Origin: Pseudomonas typographi
GTDB lineage: Bacteria; Pseudomonadota; Gammaproteobacteria; Pseudomonadales; Pseudomonadaceae
Assembly: GCF_014694385.1 (NCBI RefSeq)
Contig: NZ_JAAOCA010000031.1
Span: forward strand, 1-64,000
DNA: 64,000 bases
Reading direction: 5' to 3'
Positions within the stretch are counted from its first letter, which is position 1; every line of letters begins with the position of its first letter. Below are positions 54,470 through 62,802 of this stretch, in pieces. The translations under genes and the position numbers were made by a program. The notes under the pieces were generated by a model. That model was not told where the DNA came from and ran no database searches. It was given only the letters and a program-made list of their open reading frames with translations.

Positions 54470-54682
54470 TTATTCAGGGCGAACCTGGGCCGCTTGCATG
54501 CCTTTCTGGCCCTTCTCAGCCACGAAAGAAACGGTCTGGCCTTCTTTCAGGCTTTTGAAACCGTCACTTTCAATCGCTTTGAAGTGCACGAACAGGTCGT
54601 CACCGCCGCCTTGCGGGGTGATGAAGCCGAAGCCCTTCTCATCGTTGAACCATTTGACGGTGCCGGTTTGGCGATTGGACAT
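54470..54682 (-). CDS. Cold-shock domain protein (CspA family)
   Basis: A 70-residue single cold-shock domain. RNP1 is KGFGFI and RNP2 is LFVHF. It binds single-stranded RNA or DNA and acts as an RNA chaperone. It terminates in the hairpin at 54427. Which Csp paralogue it is cannot be settled. Confidence 0.95.
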   Translation of the reverse strand: MSNRQTGTVKWFNDEKGFGFITPQGGGDDLFVHFKAIESDGFKSLKEGQTVSFVAEKGQKGMQAAQVRPE

Positions 54683-54821
54683 GGGGTGTATCTCCAGAAA
54701 ACATGAAATTCGGTGGTACCGCCTCAGCTCCGCTGAATGCGTGCAGCCATCATAGACCTAAAACCTGGCTTGGGAACCGCCTGGGCGGAAAAAAGTACGA
54801 ATAACCGTTGAAATTATCTAT

Positions 54822-55121
54822 TTACGACGCCTTGCACACTTTTACGGCATCGGCTAGGCGATCACGCAGCTCGACGGTAGGGGGTGGGTTGGTGCTCATC
54901 AACTGTTCGATCTCGGCCGTGCTGAACGTTGTTTCGATCACATCCGCGCCGCAATCGCAGTGGTGGGTGGCCTTGGGCGAGTCGACCGATTGCTTGGCGG
55001 TGGCTACGCAGTCGCTCATATACTTCGCCTTATCCCCAGGTGGCCAGGCGGCTTGGGCATCCAACGGGGTGAACAGAGCCAATGAAGCAGCGGCAAGGGG
55101 TATAAGGTTGAACAGGCGCAT
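54822..55121 (-). CDS. Small secreted cysteine-containing protein
   Basis: A 99-residue protein with a Sec signal peptide (MRLFNLIPLAAASLALFTPLDAQA-AW). Mature cysteines are at SDCV, HCDCG and the last VCKAS, so disulfides are likely. A strong GAGGAGG lies before ATG 55121. No known family. It is divergent from thrS and its 5' region overlaps the thrS leader region. Confidence 0.75.
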   Translation of the reverse strand: MRLFNLIPLAAASLALFTPLDAQAAWPPGDKAKYMSDCVATAKQSVDSPKATHHCDCGADVIETTFSTAEIEQLMSTNPPPTVELRDRLADAVKVCKAS

Positions 55122-55218
55122 GGCGGTCCTCCTCGAGGCAAAACGTTGCCAAGCATTCGAAAGGCAGCGGCGGCTCAAGTTCACAGGTAGTTTGCGGATA
55201 ACTGTGTTAGCATCCTTG

Positions 55219-55246
55219 GCCCCGTGTTTTGGCGCGGGGCTTTTTT
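55219..55246 (+). terminator. Terminator hairpin upstream of thrS
   Basis: GCCCCG, 10-base loop, CGGGGC, then TTTTTT. It is oriented towards thrS although no forward gene lies between it and the terminator at 54427. It could end readthrough or act as an attenuator of a long thrS leader. Confidence 0.7.
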
Positions 55247-55340
55247 GTTCCAGTTCTTCGCTTCGGCCCTGGTTTGGCCAGGGGTGTGTACGTAAAGCAG
55301 GCTGCGCCCGGCGCACCCTTAGCGTGCAGGCTCGACGGCA

Positions 55341-55359
55341 CCTGCCACTGTAAGGCAGG
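55341..55359 (+). promoter_or_regulatory. thrS leader hairpin 1 with UGU (Thr anticodon) loop
   Basis: CCTGCC, 7-base loop ACTGTAA, GGCAGG. Loop positions corresponding to 34-36 of tRNA read UGU, the anticodon for ACA (Thr), with A at 37 and A at 38. Position 33 is C, not the usual U. An upstream GCAGG could compete for pairing. Confidence 0.55.
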
Positions 55360-55396
55360 CGAACCGCCGGATCGCGTACTGGCCATCCCAACCCAC

Positions 55397-55417
55397 GTGA
55401 CCTTTGGTAGGGGTCAC
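55397..55417 (+). promoter_or_regulatory. thrS leader hairpin 2 mimicking the tRNA-Thr(GGU) anticodon arm
   Basis: GTGACCT, 7-base loop TTGGTAG, GGGTCAC, one T.G pair at the loop end. The loop matches the anticodon loop of tRNA-Thr(GGU): U33, GGU at 34-36 and A37. It ends 10 bases before the ribosome site CGGAGG (55428-55433), so ThrRS bound here would block translation, as shown for E. coli thrS. Confidence 0.65.
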
Positions 55418-55437
55418 CACTAGGCAGCGGAGGCGCC

Positions 55438-57360
55438 ATGCCCAATATTACCCTTCCCGACGGCAGCGTGCGGTCGTTCGATCATTCTGTAAGCGTAGCG
55501 CAGGTCGCCGCCAGCATTGGTGCGGGCTTGGCCAAGGCCACGGTGGCCGGCAAGGTTGACGGCCACCTGGTCGATGCCAGCGATCTAATCGACCACGACG
55601 CCAGCGTGCAGATCATCACCCCCAAGGACAAAGAAGGGCTGGAGATCATCCGCCACTCTTGTGCGCACTTGGTGGGCCATGCGGTCAAGCAGTTGTACCC
55701 CACCGCCAAGATGGTCATCGGCCCGGTGATCGATGAAGGTTTTTATTACGACATCGCCTACGAGCGTCCCTTCACCCCTGATGACTTGGCCGCGATCGAG
55801 GCGCGCATGCGCGAGCTGATCGACAAGGACTACGACGTCATCAAGAAAATGACCCCACGTGCCGAGGTCATCGAGGTGTTCAGCCGCCGCGGGGAAGACT
55901 ACAAGCTGCGCCTGGTCGACGACTTGCCCAACGAAACCGCCATGGGCTTGTACTACCACGAGGAATACGTAGACATGTGCCGTGGCCCGCACGTGCCTAA
56001 CACTCGGTTTCTCAAGGCGTTCAAGCTCACCAAGCTTTCTGGCGCATATTGGCGTGGCGATGCGAAGAACGAACAACTTCAGCGTGTGTATGGCACCGCC
56101 TGGGCCGATAAAAAACAATTGGCGGCGTATATCCAGCGCATCGAAGAAGCCGAAAAGCGCGACCACCGCAAGCTGGGCAAGCGCCTGGGCTTGTTTCACC
56201 TGCAGGAAGAAGCCCCCGGCATGGTGTTTTGGCACCCCAACGGCTGGACGGTATACCAGGTGCTGGAGCAGTACATGCGTAAGCTGCAGCGCGAAAACGG
56301 CTACCAAGAGGTGAAAACCCCGCAGGTGGTCGACCGCAGCTTGTGGGAGAAGTCTGGGCACTGGGCCAACTACGCCGAAAACATGTTCACCACCGAATCG
56401 GAGAACCGCGATTACGCGATCAAGCCGATGAACTGCCCGTGCCACGTGCAGGTGTTCAACCAAGGGCTTAAAAGTTACCGTGAACTGCCACTGCGCCTGG
56501 CCGAATTCGGCGCTTGCCACCGCAACGAGCCATCTGGCGCGCTCCATGGCATCATGCGTGTGCGTGGCTTCACCCAGGACGACGGCCATATCTTCTGCAC
56601 CGAAGAGCAAATGCAGGCCGAGGCCGAGGCGTTCATCCAGCTCACGCTCGATGTGTACAAGGATTTTGGCTTCGACGAAGTGCAAATGAAGCTGTCTACC
56701 CGCCCCGAGAAGCGTGTGGGTGCCGACAACTTATGGGACCGCGCCGAGGCCGCGCTGGCCGCTTCGCTCGAAAGCGCAGGCCTGGCCTATGACCTGCAGC
56801 CAGGGGAGGGCGCCTTCTACGGGCCGAAGATCGAATTCTCCTTGAAAGACTGCCTGGGCCGGGTATGGCAGTGCGGTACGTTCCAGCTCGACTTCAACCT
56901 GCCGATTCGCCTGGGCGCCGAATATGTCTCGGAAGATAACGACAGGCGGCACCCGGTGATGCTGCACCGCGCCATCCTCGGTTCGTTCGAACGCTTCATC
57001 GGCATCCTCATCGAACACTACGAGGGTGCGTTCCCAGCCTGGCTAGCGCCTACCCAGGCGGTGGTGATGAACATCACCGACAACCAGGCCGGTTTCGCCC
57101 GTGAAGTCGAGGCTTCGCTCAATATAAGCGGTTTTCGTGCCAAGTCCGACTTGAGAAACGAGAAAATTGGCTTTAAAATCCGCGAGCATACTTTACTCAA
57201 GGTTCCGTACCTGCTGGTGATAGGGGACCGTGAGGTTGAAACAAAAACGGTCGCCGTGCGTACCCGTGAGGGCGCAGACCTTGGCAGCATGCCGGTCGCG
57301 CAATTTCATGAGCTGCTCGCACAGGCGGTTTCCCGGCGTGGTCGCCAAGATTTGGAGTAA
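55438..57360 (+). CDS. thrS: Threonyl-tRNA synthetase
   Basis: A 640-residue class II synthetase of full length. It begins with a TGS domain (MPNITLPDGSVRSFDHSVS), then the editing domain (SAD, IIRHSCAHLVGHAVKQLYP), catalytic motifs 2 and 3 (FGACHRNEPSGALHGIMRVRGFTQDDGHIFC; HRAILGSFERFIGILIEHY) and the zinc-site Cys in MNCPCHV. The C-terminal anticodon domain follows. Its leader carries threonine-anticodon hairpins. infC begins 2 bases after its stop. Confidence 0.99.
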   Translation: MPNITLPDGSVRSFDHSVSVAQVAASIGAGLAKATVAGKVDGHLVDASDLIDHDASVQIITPKDKEGLEIIRHSCAHLVGHAVKQLYPTAKMVIGPVIDEGFYYDIAYERPFTPDDLAAIEARMRELIDKDYDVIKKMTPRAEVIEVFSRRGEDYKLRLVDDLPNETAMGLYYHEEYVDMCRGPHVPNTRFLKAFKLTKLSGAYWRGDAKNEQLQRVYGTAWADKKQLAAYIQRIEEAEKRDHRKLGKRLGLFHLQEEAPGMVFWHPNGWTVYQVLEQYMRKLQRENGYQEVKTPQVVDRSLWEKSGHWANYAENMFTTESENRDYAIKPMNCPCHVQVFNQGLKSYRELPLRLAEFGACHRNEPSGALHGIMRVRGFTQDDGHIFCTEEQMQAEAEAFIQLTLDVYKDFGFDEVQMKLSTRPEKRVGADNLWDRAEAALAASLESAGLAYDLQPGEGAFYGPKIEFSLKDCLGRVWQCGTFQLDFNLPIRLGAEYVSEDNDRRHPVMLHRAILGSFERFIGILIEHYEGAFPAWLAPTQAVVMNITDNQAGFAREVEASLNISGFRAKSDLRNEKIGFKIREHTLLKVPYLLVIGDREVETKTVAVRTREGADLGSMPVAQFHELLAQAVSRRGRQDLE

Positions 57361-57362
57361 TC

Positions 57363-57911
57363 ATTATTAAGCGTGAAATGAGACAGGATAAACGAACTGC
57401 CCCGAAGGCCCCGATCAACGAGAATATCTCGGCCCGCGAGGTTCGGTTAATTGGTGCGGACGGCGAGCAGATTGGCATCGTCTCTATTGATGAAGCGCTT
57501 CGTGTCGCTGAAGAAGCGAAGCTGGACCTGGTAGAGATCACCGCGGAAGCCACCCCGCCCGTGTGCCGGGTGATGGACTACGGCAAGCACCTCTTCGAAA
57601 AGAAGAAGCAGCAGAACGCCGCGAAGAAGAACCAGAAGCAAATCCAGATCAAAGAAATCAAGTTTCGTCCAGGGACGGAAGAAGGGGATTACCAGGTAAA
57701 ACTGCGCAACCTGGTACGTTTCCTGAGTGAAGGGGATAAGACCAAGGTCTCTCTGAGGTTCCGAGGTCGCGAAATGGCTCACCAGGAGCTGGGGATGGAG
57801 CTGTTGAAGCGGGTCGAAGCCGACCTGGCCGAATACGGCGCTGTCGAACAGCAGCCCAAAATGGAAGGGCGTCAACTGTTGATGGTCATCGCACCCAAAC
57901 GCAAGAAATAA
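57363..57911 (+). CDS. infC: Translation initiation factor IF-3
   Basis: A 182-residue IF-3. The start is the rare ATT at 57363 (ATT ATT AAG CGT GAA ATG): GGAG lies 5 bases before it, and Pseudomonas IF-3 begins MIIKREMRQDKR. ATG 57378 would lose five residues. A noncanonical start lets IF-3 repress its own translation in enterobacteria, and this should hold here. Conserved segments are NENISAREVRLIGADGEQ and KEIKFRPGTEEGDYQVKL. Confidence 0.97.
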   Translation: MIKREMRQDKRTAPKAPINENISAREVRLIGADGEQIGIVSIDEALRVAEEAKLDLVEITAEATPPVCRVMDYGKHLFEKKKQQNAAKKNQKQIQIKEIKFRPGTEEGDYQVKLRNLVRFLSEGDKTKVSLRFRGREMAHQELGMELLKRVEADLAEYGAVEQQPKMEGRQLLMVIAPKRKK

Positions 57912-57971
57912 CCTCCAGGGCACGGCAGGCCTTGCGGTTATCTATATCCATATGAATGCGGAGTTCCGAAC

Positions 57972-58166
57972 ATGCCAAAAATGAAAACCAAAAGTGGGGC
58001 CGCGAAGCGTTTCCTGAAAACCGCTTCCGGCTTCAAACATAAGCACGCTTTCAAGAGCCACATCCTGACCAAGATGTCTACCAAGCGTAAGCGTCAACTG
58101 CGCGGGGCCAGCTTGCTGCACCCGTCTGACGTCGCAAAAGTAGAGCGCATGCTGCGCGTTCGCTGA
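57972..58166 (+). CDS. rpmI: 50S ribosomal protein L35
   Basis: A 64-residue basic protein, standard L35 length. It begins MPKMKTKSGAAKRFLKTASG and has KHAFKSHILTKMSTKRKRQLRG. It lies 60 bases after infC and 31 before rplT in the conserved infC-rpmI-rplT operon; L20 represses this unit by binding the mRNA in enterobacteria. Confidence 0.98.
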   Translation: MPKMKTKSGAAKRFLKTASGFKHKHAFKSHILTKMSTKRKRQLRGASLLHPSDVAKVERMLRVR

Positions 58167-58197
58167 ACCTTCCGGTCAAAGATAGAGGAAATTACTC

Positions 58198-58554
58198 ATG
58201 GCTCGTGTTAAGCGTGGCGTCATTGCCCGTAAGCGTCACAAGAAAATTCTGAAGCTCGCCAAAGGCTACTACGGAGCGCGTTCGCGCGTATTCCGCGTCG
58301 CCAAGCAAGCTGTCATCAAGGCAGGCCAATACGCCTACCGTGACCGTCGTCAGAAGAAGCGCCAGTTCCGCGCTCTGTGGATCGCCCGTATCAACGCTGG
58401 TGCTCGTATCAACGGCCTGTCGTACAGCCGTTTGATCGCCGGCCTGAAAAAAGCGGCCATTGAAATCGACCGCAAGGTACTGGCCGACCTGGCAGTGACC
58501 GAAAAAGCGGCGTTTGCTGCGATTGTCGAGAAAGCGAAAGCCGCTTTGGCTTGA
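58198..58554 (+). CDS. rplT: 50S ribosomal protein L20
   Basis: A 118-residue basic protein of standard length. It begins MARVKRGVIARKRHKKILKLAKGYYGARSR and carries INAGARINGLSYSRLIAGLKKA. It is needed early in 50S assembly, and it is the autogenous repressor of rpmI-rplT in E. coli. A terminator-like hairpin follows before pheS. Confidence 0.99.
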   Translation: MARVKRGVIARKRHKKILKLAKGYYGARSRVFRVAKQAVIKAGQYAYRDRRQKKRQFRALWIARINAGARINGLSYSRLIAGLKKAAIEIDRKVLADLAVTEKAAFAAIVEKAKAALA

Positions 58555-58598
58555 GTCCCCGGCAATCACCGGGTAACCGGTTGATAAACGTCTGAATA

Positions 58599-58628
58599 GG
58601 GGAAGGGCCTTCAAGCTCTTCCCCTTTT
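58599..58628 (+). terminator. Terminator or attenuator between rplT and pheS
   Basis: GGGGAAG, 12-base loop, CTTCCCC, TTTT. It lies 45 bases after rplT and 18 before pheS. No phenylalanine-rich leader peptide like enterobacterial PheM is visible, so control may be partial readthrough only. Confidence 0.75.
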
Positions 58629-58646
58629 CGTATCTGGAGTCTGTAC

Positions 58647-59663
58647 ATGGAAAACCTGGATGCGCTGGCCACCCAAGCACTGGAGGCCGTGCAACGCGCT
58701 GAAGACATTGCCACCCTGGAACAGATCCGGGTTCAATTCCTAGGCAAAAAAGGCGAACTGACCCTGGTGATGAAAACCCTGGGTGATATCCCAGCCGAGG
58801 AGCGCCCGAAGGTTGGCGCCCTGGTCAACGCGGCCAAAGAGCGTGTTACAGAAGCCCTCAATGCCCATAAGGCCGCCTTCGAAGCCGCCGACCTCAACGC
58901 CAAGCTTGCGGCCGAGCGCATTGACGTCACCTTGCCGGGCCGTGGCCAAACCAGCGGTGGCCTGCACCCAATCACCCGAACCCTCGAGCGCATCGAATCG
59001 TTCTTCACCCGCATCGGCTACGGCGTGGCCGAAGGCCCTGAAGTGGAAGACGACTACCACAACTTCGAAGCGCTCAACATCCCTGGCCACCACCCGGCGC
59101 GGGCGATGCACGACACCTTCTACTTCAATGCCAACATGTTGCTGCGCACCCACACTTCGCCGGTGCAAGCGCGGACCATGGAAAGCACCCAGCCGCCGAT
59201 CCGCATCGTATGCCCAGGCCGGGTGTACCGCTGCGACTCGGACCTGACCCACTCGCCCATGTTTCACCAGGTCGAAGGCCTGTTGATTGACCGCGACATC
59301 AACTTCGCCGACCTCAAAGGCACCATCGAGGAATTTCTGCGAGTGTTTTTCGAGAAACAACTCGCCGTGCGCTTTCGCCCGTCGTTCTTCCCCTTCACCG
59401 AGCCTTCGGCGGAAGTGGACATCGGCTGCGTGATCTGTAACGCCAAGGGCTGCCGCGTGTGCAAGCAAACCGGCTGGCTCGAGGTGATGGGTTGCGGCAT
59501 GGTGCACCCGAACGTGCTACGCATGAGCGGCATCGACCCGGAAGTTTTTTCAGGTTTCGCCTTCGGCATGGGCGCCGAGCGCCTGGCCATGTTGCGCTAT
59601 GGCGTCAATGACTTACGCCTGTTCTTCGACAACGACTTGCGGTTCCTCGCGCAATTTCGCTAA
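58647..59663 (+). CDS. pheS: Phenylalanyl-tRNA synthetase alpha subunit
   Basis: A 338-residue class II subunit of standard length. It has an N-terminal coiled coil (~1-85), then motif 1 GRGQTSGGLHPITRTLERIESFF, motif 2 region VYRCDSDLTHSPMFHQVEGL, and motif 3 GFAFGMGAERLAMLRYG. It forms the (alpha-beta)2 enzyme with PheT, 19 bases downstream. Its promoter or readthrough comes past the hairpin at 58599. Confidence 0.99.
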   Translation: MENLDALATQALEAVQRAEDIATLEQIRVQFLGKKGELTLVMKTLGDIPAEERPKVGALVNAAKERVTEALNAHKAAFEAADLNAKLAAERIDVTLPGRGQTSGGLHPITRTLERIESFFTRIGYGVAEGPEVEDDYHNFEALNIPGHHPARAMHDTFYFNANMLLRTHTSPVQARTMESTQPPIRIVCPGRVYRCDSDLTHSPMFHQVEGLLIDRDINFADLKGTIEEFLRVFFEKQLAVRFRPSFFPFTEPSAEVDIGCVICNAKGCRVCKQTGWLEVMGCGMVHPNVLRMSGIDPEVFSGFAFGMGAERLAMLRYGVNDLRLFFDNDLRFLAQFR

Positions 59664-59682
59664 CAGGTTTTAGGAGAACAGC

Positions 59683-62061
59683 ATGAAATTCAGTGAACAA
59701 TGGCTGCGTGGCTGGGTTAGCCCGCAAGCGAACCGCGATGAGTTGGTCGCGCGCCTGTCGATGGCTGGCCTTGAGGTCGATGCGGTCATCCCCGCTGCTG
59801 GCGCCTTCAGCAAGGTGGTGGTGGGCGAAGTGCTTGCCACCGAACAACACCCTGACGCCGACAAGCTGCGCGTATGCCAGGTAAGCAACGGCCATGAAAC
59901 CTTGCAGGTGGTGTGTGGCGCCCCGAATGTGCGCCCAGGGCTGAAGATCCCGTTCGCGCAAATTGGCGCTGAACTGCCCGGTGGCTTCACCATCAAGAAG
60001 GCCAAGCTGCGTGGGGCGGAATCCAATGGCATGCTGTGCTCGGCGGCAGAGCTGAAGATCAGCGAAGAGAACGACGGCCTGATGGAACTGCCGGCAGACG
60101 CCCCGGTGGGCGAGGATATTCGCCAATACTTGCACCTGGACGATGCCAGTATCGAACTGGGCCTGACCCCCAACCGTGGGGACTGCTTATCCCTTGCGGG
60201 CTTGGCCCGTGAAGTGGGCGCACTGTACAACACCCCGGTCACCCGCCCCGAGGTGCTACCCGTCGCCCCCACGATTGAAGATACGCGCCCCGTGGAACTG
60301 TTGGCCCCCGCCGCGTGCCCACGTTACTTGGGCCGTGTAGTGAAGGGCGTGGACCTGTCGCGGCCAACCCCACTGTGGATGATCGAGCGCCTGCGCCGCA
60401 GTGACATCCGCAGCATTGATGCGGCGGTCGACATCACCAACTACGTGATGCTTGAACTTGGCCAGCCGATGCACGCCTTTGATTTGGGCGAGATCCGTGG
60501 CGGCGTGCGTGTACGCATGGCCGAGGAGGGCGAGAAGCTGGTACTGCTCGATGGCCAGGAAGTGACCCTGCGCGACGACACGCTGGTGATCGCCGACCAC
60601 GAGCGGGCGTTGGCCATCGCCGGGATCATGGGCGGCGAGCACAGCGGGGTGGCACATGGCAGCCGCGACTTGTTCCTGGAGAGCGCCTTTTTCGAACCCG
60701 TGGCAGTGGCGGGCAAGGCCCGCTCCTACGGGCTGCATACGGACGCCTCTCACCGCTTTGAACGCGGCGTGGACTACAACCTTGCCCGTGAAGCGATCGA
60801 ACGCGCCACTGCGCTGTTGCTGGCCATCACCGGCGGCGATGCGGGGCCTGTGGTCGAAGCGCTGAGCGCCGAGCACCTGCCGCACGTGGCACCGGTCACC
60901 CTGCGTGCCGAGCGCGTGGCCCAAATGCTAGGCCTGGAACTGCCCGCCGAGGAAATCGAACGCTTGCTCACCGGCCTGGAACTGGCGGTGACCACTAGCG
61001 GGGCAGGGCAGTGGACCGTGCAGGTACCTAGCCACCGCTTCGATATCAGCCTGGAAGTGGACTTGATCGAAGAGTTGGCGCGCCTATATGGCTACAACCG
61101 CTTGCCGGTACGCTACCCGCAAGCGCGGCTGGCGCCACAGCTGCGCACCGAGGCCCAAGCCGAACTGCCAGCCCTGCGCCGCCTGCTGGTTGCCCGTGGC
61201 TACCAGGAAGCGATCACCTACAGTTTCATCGACCCTAAACTGTTCGAGCATTTCAACCCCGGCGTGAAGCCGCTGATGTTGGCCAACCCGATTTCTTCGG
61301 ACATGGCCGCGATGCGCGTGTCGTTGTGGCCGGGCCTGGTCAGTGCATTGCAACACAACCTTAACCGCCAACAAACGCGCGTTCGCTTGTTCGAAAGCGG
61401 CTTGCGCTTCGTTGGCCAACTCGACGCGCTGAAGCAAGAACCCATGCTCGCCGGCGTTGCCTGCGGCAGCCGCCTGCCGGAAGGTTGGGCCAACGGCAGC
61501 GACAAGCTCGACTTCTTCGACATCAAGGCCGATGTGGAAGCGATCCTCGGCTACGCGGGTGCCCTCAACGCCTTCACATTCGTACCCGGCAACCACCCAG
61601 CGCTGCACCCAGGGCAAACCGCCCGTATCGAGCGCGACGGCAAGGAGGTGGGCTATCTGGGCGCCCTGCACCCTGAGCTGACCAAGGCATTGGGGCTGGA
61701 CCGCCAAGTGTTCGTATTCGAGCTACTGTTGGCTGAGGTGAACGAAGGCCGCCTGCCCACATTCACGGAATTGTCGCGCTTCCCCGAGGTGCGCCGGGAC
61801 TACGCCCTGGTCGTAGACGAAGACGTGCCGGCCGAGGCGGTACTGGCAGTAATCCGTGAAAATGCGGGCGAATGGCTCACAGACCTGAAGCTGTTTGATG
61901 TGTACCAAGGTAAAGGCATTGATCCACATAGAAAAAGCCTGGCTGTTGGCTTGACCTGGCAGCATCCTTCGCGCACTCTTAATGACGATGAGGTGAACTC
62001 CACCACCCAAGGCATCCTCACCTCGCTTGAACACAGGTTGAACGCCACGTTAAGGAAGTGA
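59683..62061 (+). CDS. pheT: Phenylalanyl-tRNA synthetase beta subunit
   Basis: A 792-residue subunit of normal length. Domains: N-terminal tRNA-binding OB fold (EVLATEQHPDADKLRVCQV), B3/B4 editing domain (~210-360, PRYLGRVVKGVDLSRPTPLWM and SHRFERGVDYNLAREA), B5 and catalytic-like core, and the C-terminal FDX-ACB domain (FPEVRRDYALVVDEDVP). It ends 3 bases before ihfA. Confidence 0.99.
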   Translation: MKFSEQWLRGWVSPQANRDELVARLSMAGLEVDAVIPAAGAFSKVVVGEVLATEQHPDADKLRVCQVSNGHETLQVVCGAPNVRPGLKIPFAQIGAELPGGFTIKKAKLRGAESNGMLCSAAELKISEENDGLMELPADAPVGEDIRQYLHLDDASIELGLTPNRGDCLSLAGLAREVGALYNTPVTRPEVLPVAPTIEDTRPVELLAPAACPRYLGRVVKGVDLSRPTPLWMIERLRRSDIRSIDAAVDITNYVMLELGQPMHAFDLGEIRGGVRVRMAEEGEKLVLLDGQEVTLRDDTLVIADHERALAIAGIMGGEHSGVAHGSRDLFLESAFFEPVAVAGKARSYGLHTDASHRFERGVDYNLAREAIERATALLLAITGGDAGPVVEALSAEHLPHVAPVTLRAERVAQMLGLELPAEEIERLLTGLELAVTTSGAGQWTVQVPSHRFDISLEVDLIEELARLYGYNRLPVRYPQARLAPQLRTEAQAELPALRRLLVARGYQEAITYSFIDPKLFEHFNPGVKPLMLANPISSDMAAMRVSLWPGLVSALQHNLNRQQTRVRLFESGLRFVGQLDALKQEPMLAGVACGSRLPEGWANGSDKLDFFDIKADVEAILGYAGALNAFTFVPGNHPALHPGQTARIERDGKEVGYLGALHPELTKALGLDRQVFVFELLLAEVNEGRLPTFTELSRFPEVRRDYALVVDEDVPAEAVLAVIRENAGEWLTDLKLFDVYQGKGIDPHRKSLAVGLTWQHPSRTLNDDEVNSTTQGILTSLEHRLNATLRK

Positions 62062-62064
62062 CGT

Positions 62065-62367
62065 ATGGGGGCTCTGACGAAAGCTGAAATGGCAGAACGT
62101 CTGTACGAGGAGTTGGGCCTGAACAAGCGCGAGGCCAAGGAATTGGTCGAGCTCTTCTTCGAAGAGATCAGGCACGCCCTCGAAGACAACGAGCAGGTCA
62201 AATTGTCCGGTTTCGGGAATTTTGACCTGCGAGACAAACGGCAGCGGCCAGGCCGGAACCCAAAAACGGGTGAAGAAATTCCGATCACGGCGCGCCGTGT
62301 GGTCACCTTTCGTCCAGGGCAAAAATTAAAAGCACGAGTCGAAGCCTATGCTGGAACCAAGTCATAA
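62065..62367 (+). CDS. ihfA: Integration host factor alpha subunit
   Basis: A 100-residue DNA-bending protein of standard length: MGALTKAEMAERLYEELGLNKREAKELVE, the signature KLSGFGNFDLRDKRQRPGRNPKTGEEI and the beta arm with proline that intercalates DNA. It pairs with IhfB. It lies in the pheST operon as in E. coli, and overlaps the following MerR-like gene by 20 bases. Confidence 0.99.
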   Translation: MGALTKAEMAERLYEELGLNKREAKELVELFFEEIRHALEDNEQVKLSGFGNFDLRDKRQRPGRNPKTGEEIPITARRVVTFRPGQKLKARVEAYAGTKS

Positions 62368-62704
62368 CGACGAGCTTCCGCCCATACCCGGCAAGCGCTA
62401 CTTCACCATCGGTGAAGTCAGCGACTTGTGTGCGGTCAAGCCACACGTGCTTCGGTATTGGGAACAGGAATTCCCACAACTGAACCCCGTTAAACGGCGC
62501 GGTAACCGCCGCTATTATCAGCGCCAGGATGTGCTGATGATCCGTCAGATTCGCGCCTTGCTGTACGACCAGGGCTTCACCATCGGCGGCGCACGCCTGC
62601 GCCTCTCCGGTGACGAAGCCAAAGACGACACCACCCAATACCGCCAACTGATTCGTCAGATGATCAGCGAGCTGGAAGACGTGCTGGTAGTGCTCAAAAA
62701 GTAA
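62348..62704 (+). CDS. MerR-family regulator
   Basis: A 118-residue short MerR protein. FTIGEVSDLCAVKPHVLRYWEQEFPQLNPVKRRGNRRYYQRQDVLMI is the winged-helix DNA domain, and the C-terminal helix (QYRQLIRQMISELEDVLVVLKK) is the dimer coiled coil. There is no metal-binding cysteine set. The gene overlaps ihfA by 20 bases and is conserved at this place in Pseudomonas. Its target may be its own operon or the adjacent region. Confidence 0.93.
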   Translation: MLEPSHNDELPPIPGKRYFTIGEVSDLCAVKPHVLRYWEQEFPQLNPVKRRGNRRYYQRQDVLMIRQIRALLYDQGFTIGGARLRLSGDEAKDDTTQYRQLIRQMISELEDVLVVLKK

Positions 62705-62710
62705 CCTGAA

Positions 62711-62737
62711 AATTATGGAAAGAAAGCTTCCATAATT
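62711..62737. promoter_or_regulatory. AT-rich inverted repeat after the MerR gene
   Basis: AATTATGGAA, 7-base loop AGAAAGC, TTCCATAATT: a perfect 10-base stem 7 bases after the MerR stop. No T-run follows, so it could be an operator or a weak terminator. Confidence 0.45.
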
Positions 62738-62763
62738 CAAAAGGTTAGGGTATCTTTCTCCTC

Positions 62764-62784
62764 GTTCCCGCTGCTAATGGGAAC
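62764..62784. promoter_or_regulatory. Inverted repeat before tRNA-Pro
   Basis: GTTCCC, 9 bases, GGGAAC, 18 bases before the tRNA. It may fold in the tRNA precursor leader, guiding 5' processing, or be protein-bound. Confidence 0.35.
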
Positions 62785-62802
62785 AAGGTGGTAACGCCTA
62801 GT

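Noticed and set aside
55188..55215. A sigma70 promoter for a short RNA ending at the 55219 terminator
   Set aside because: No -35/-10 pair with acceptable spacing could be identified.
55297..55425. Possible fifth copy of the dispersed repeat in the thrS leader (shared AAGCAGGCTGCGCCC and CACCACTAGG)
   Set aside because: Only the two short ends match and the middle is unrelated. The anticodon-like hairpins explain the region better.
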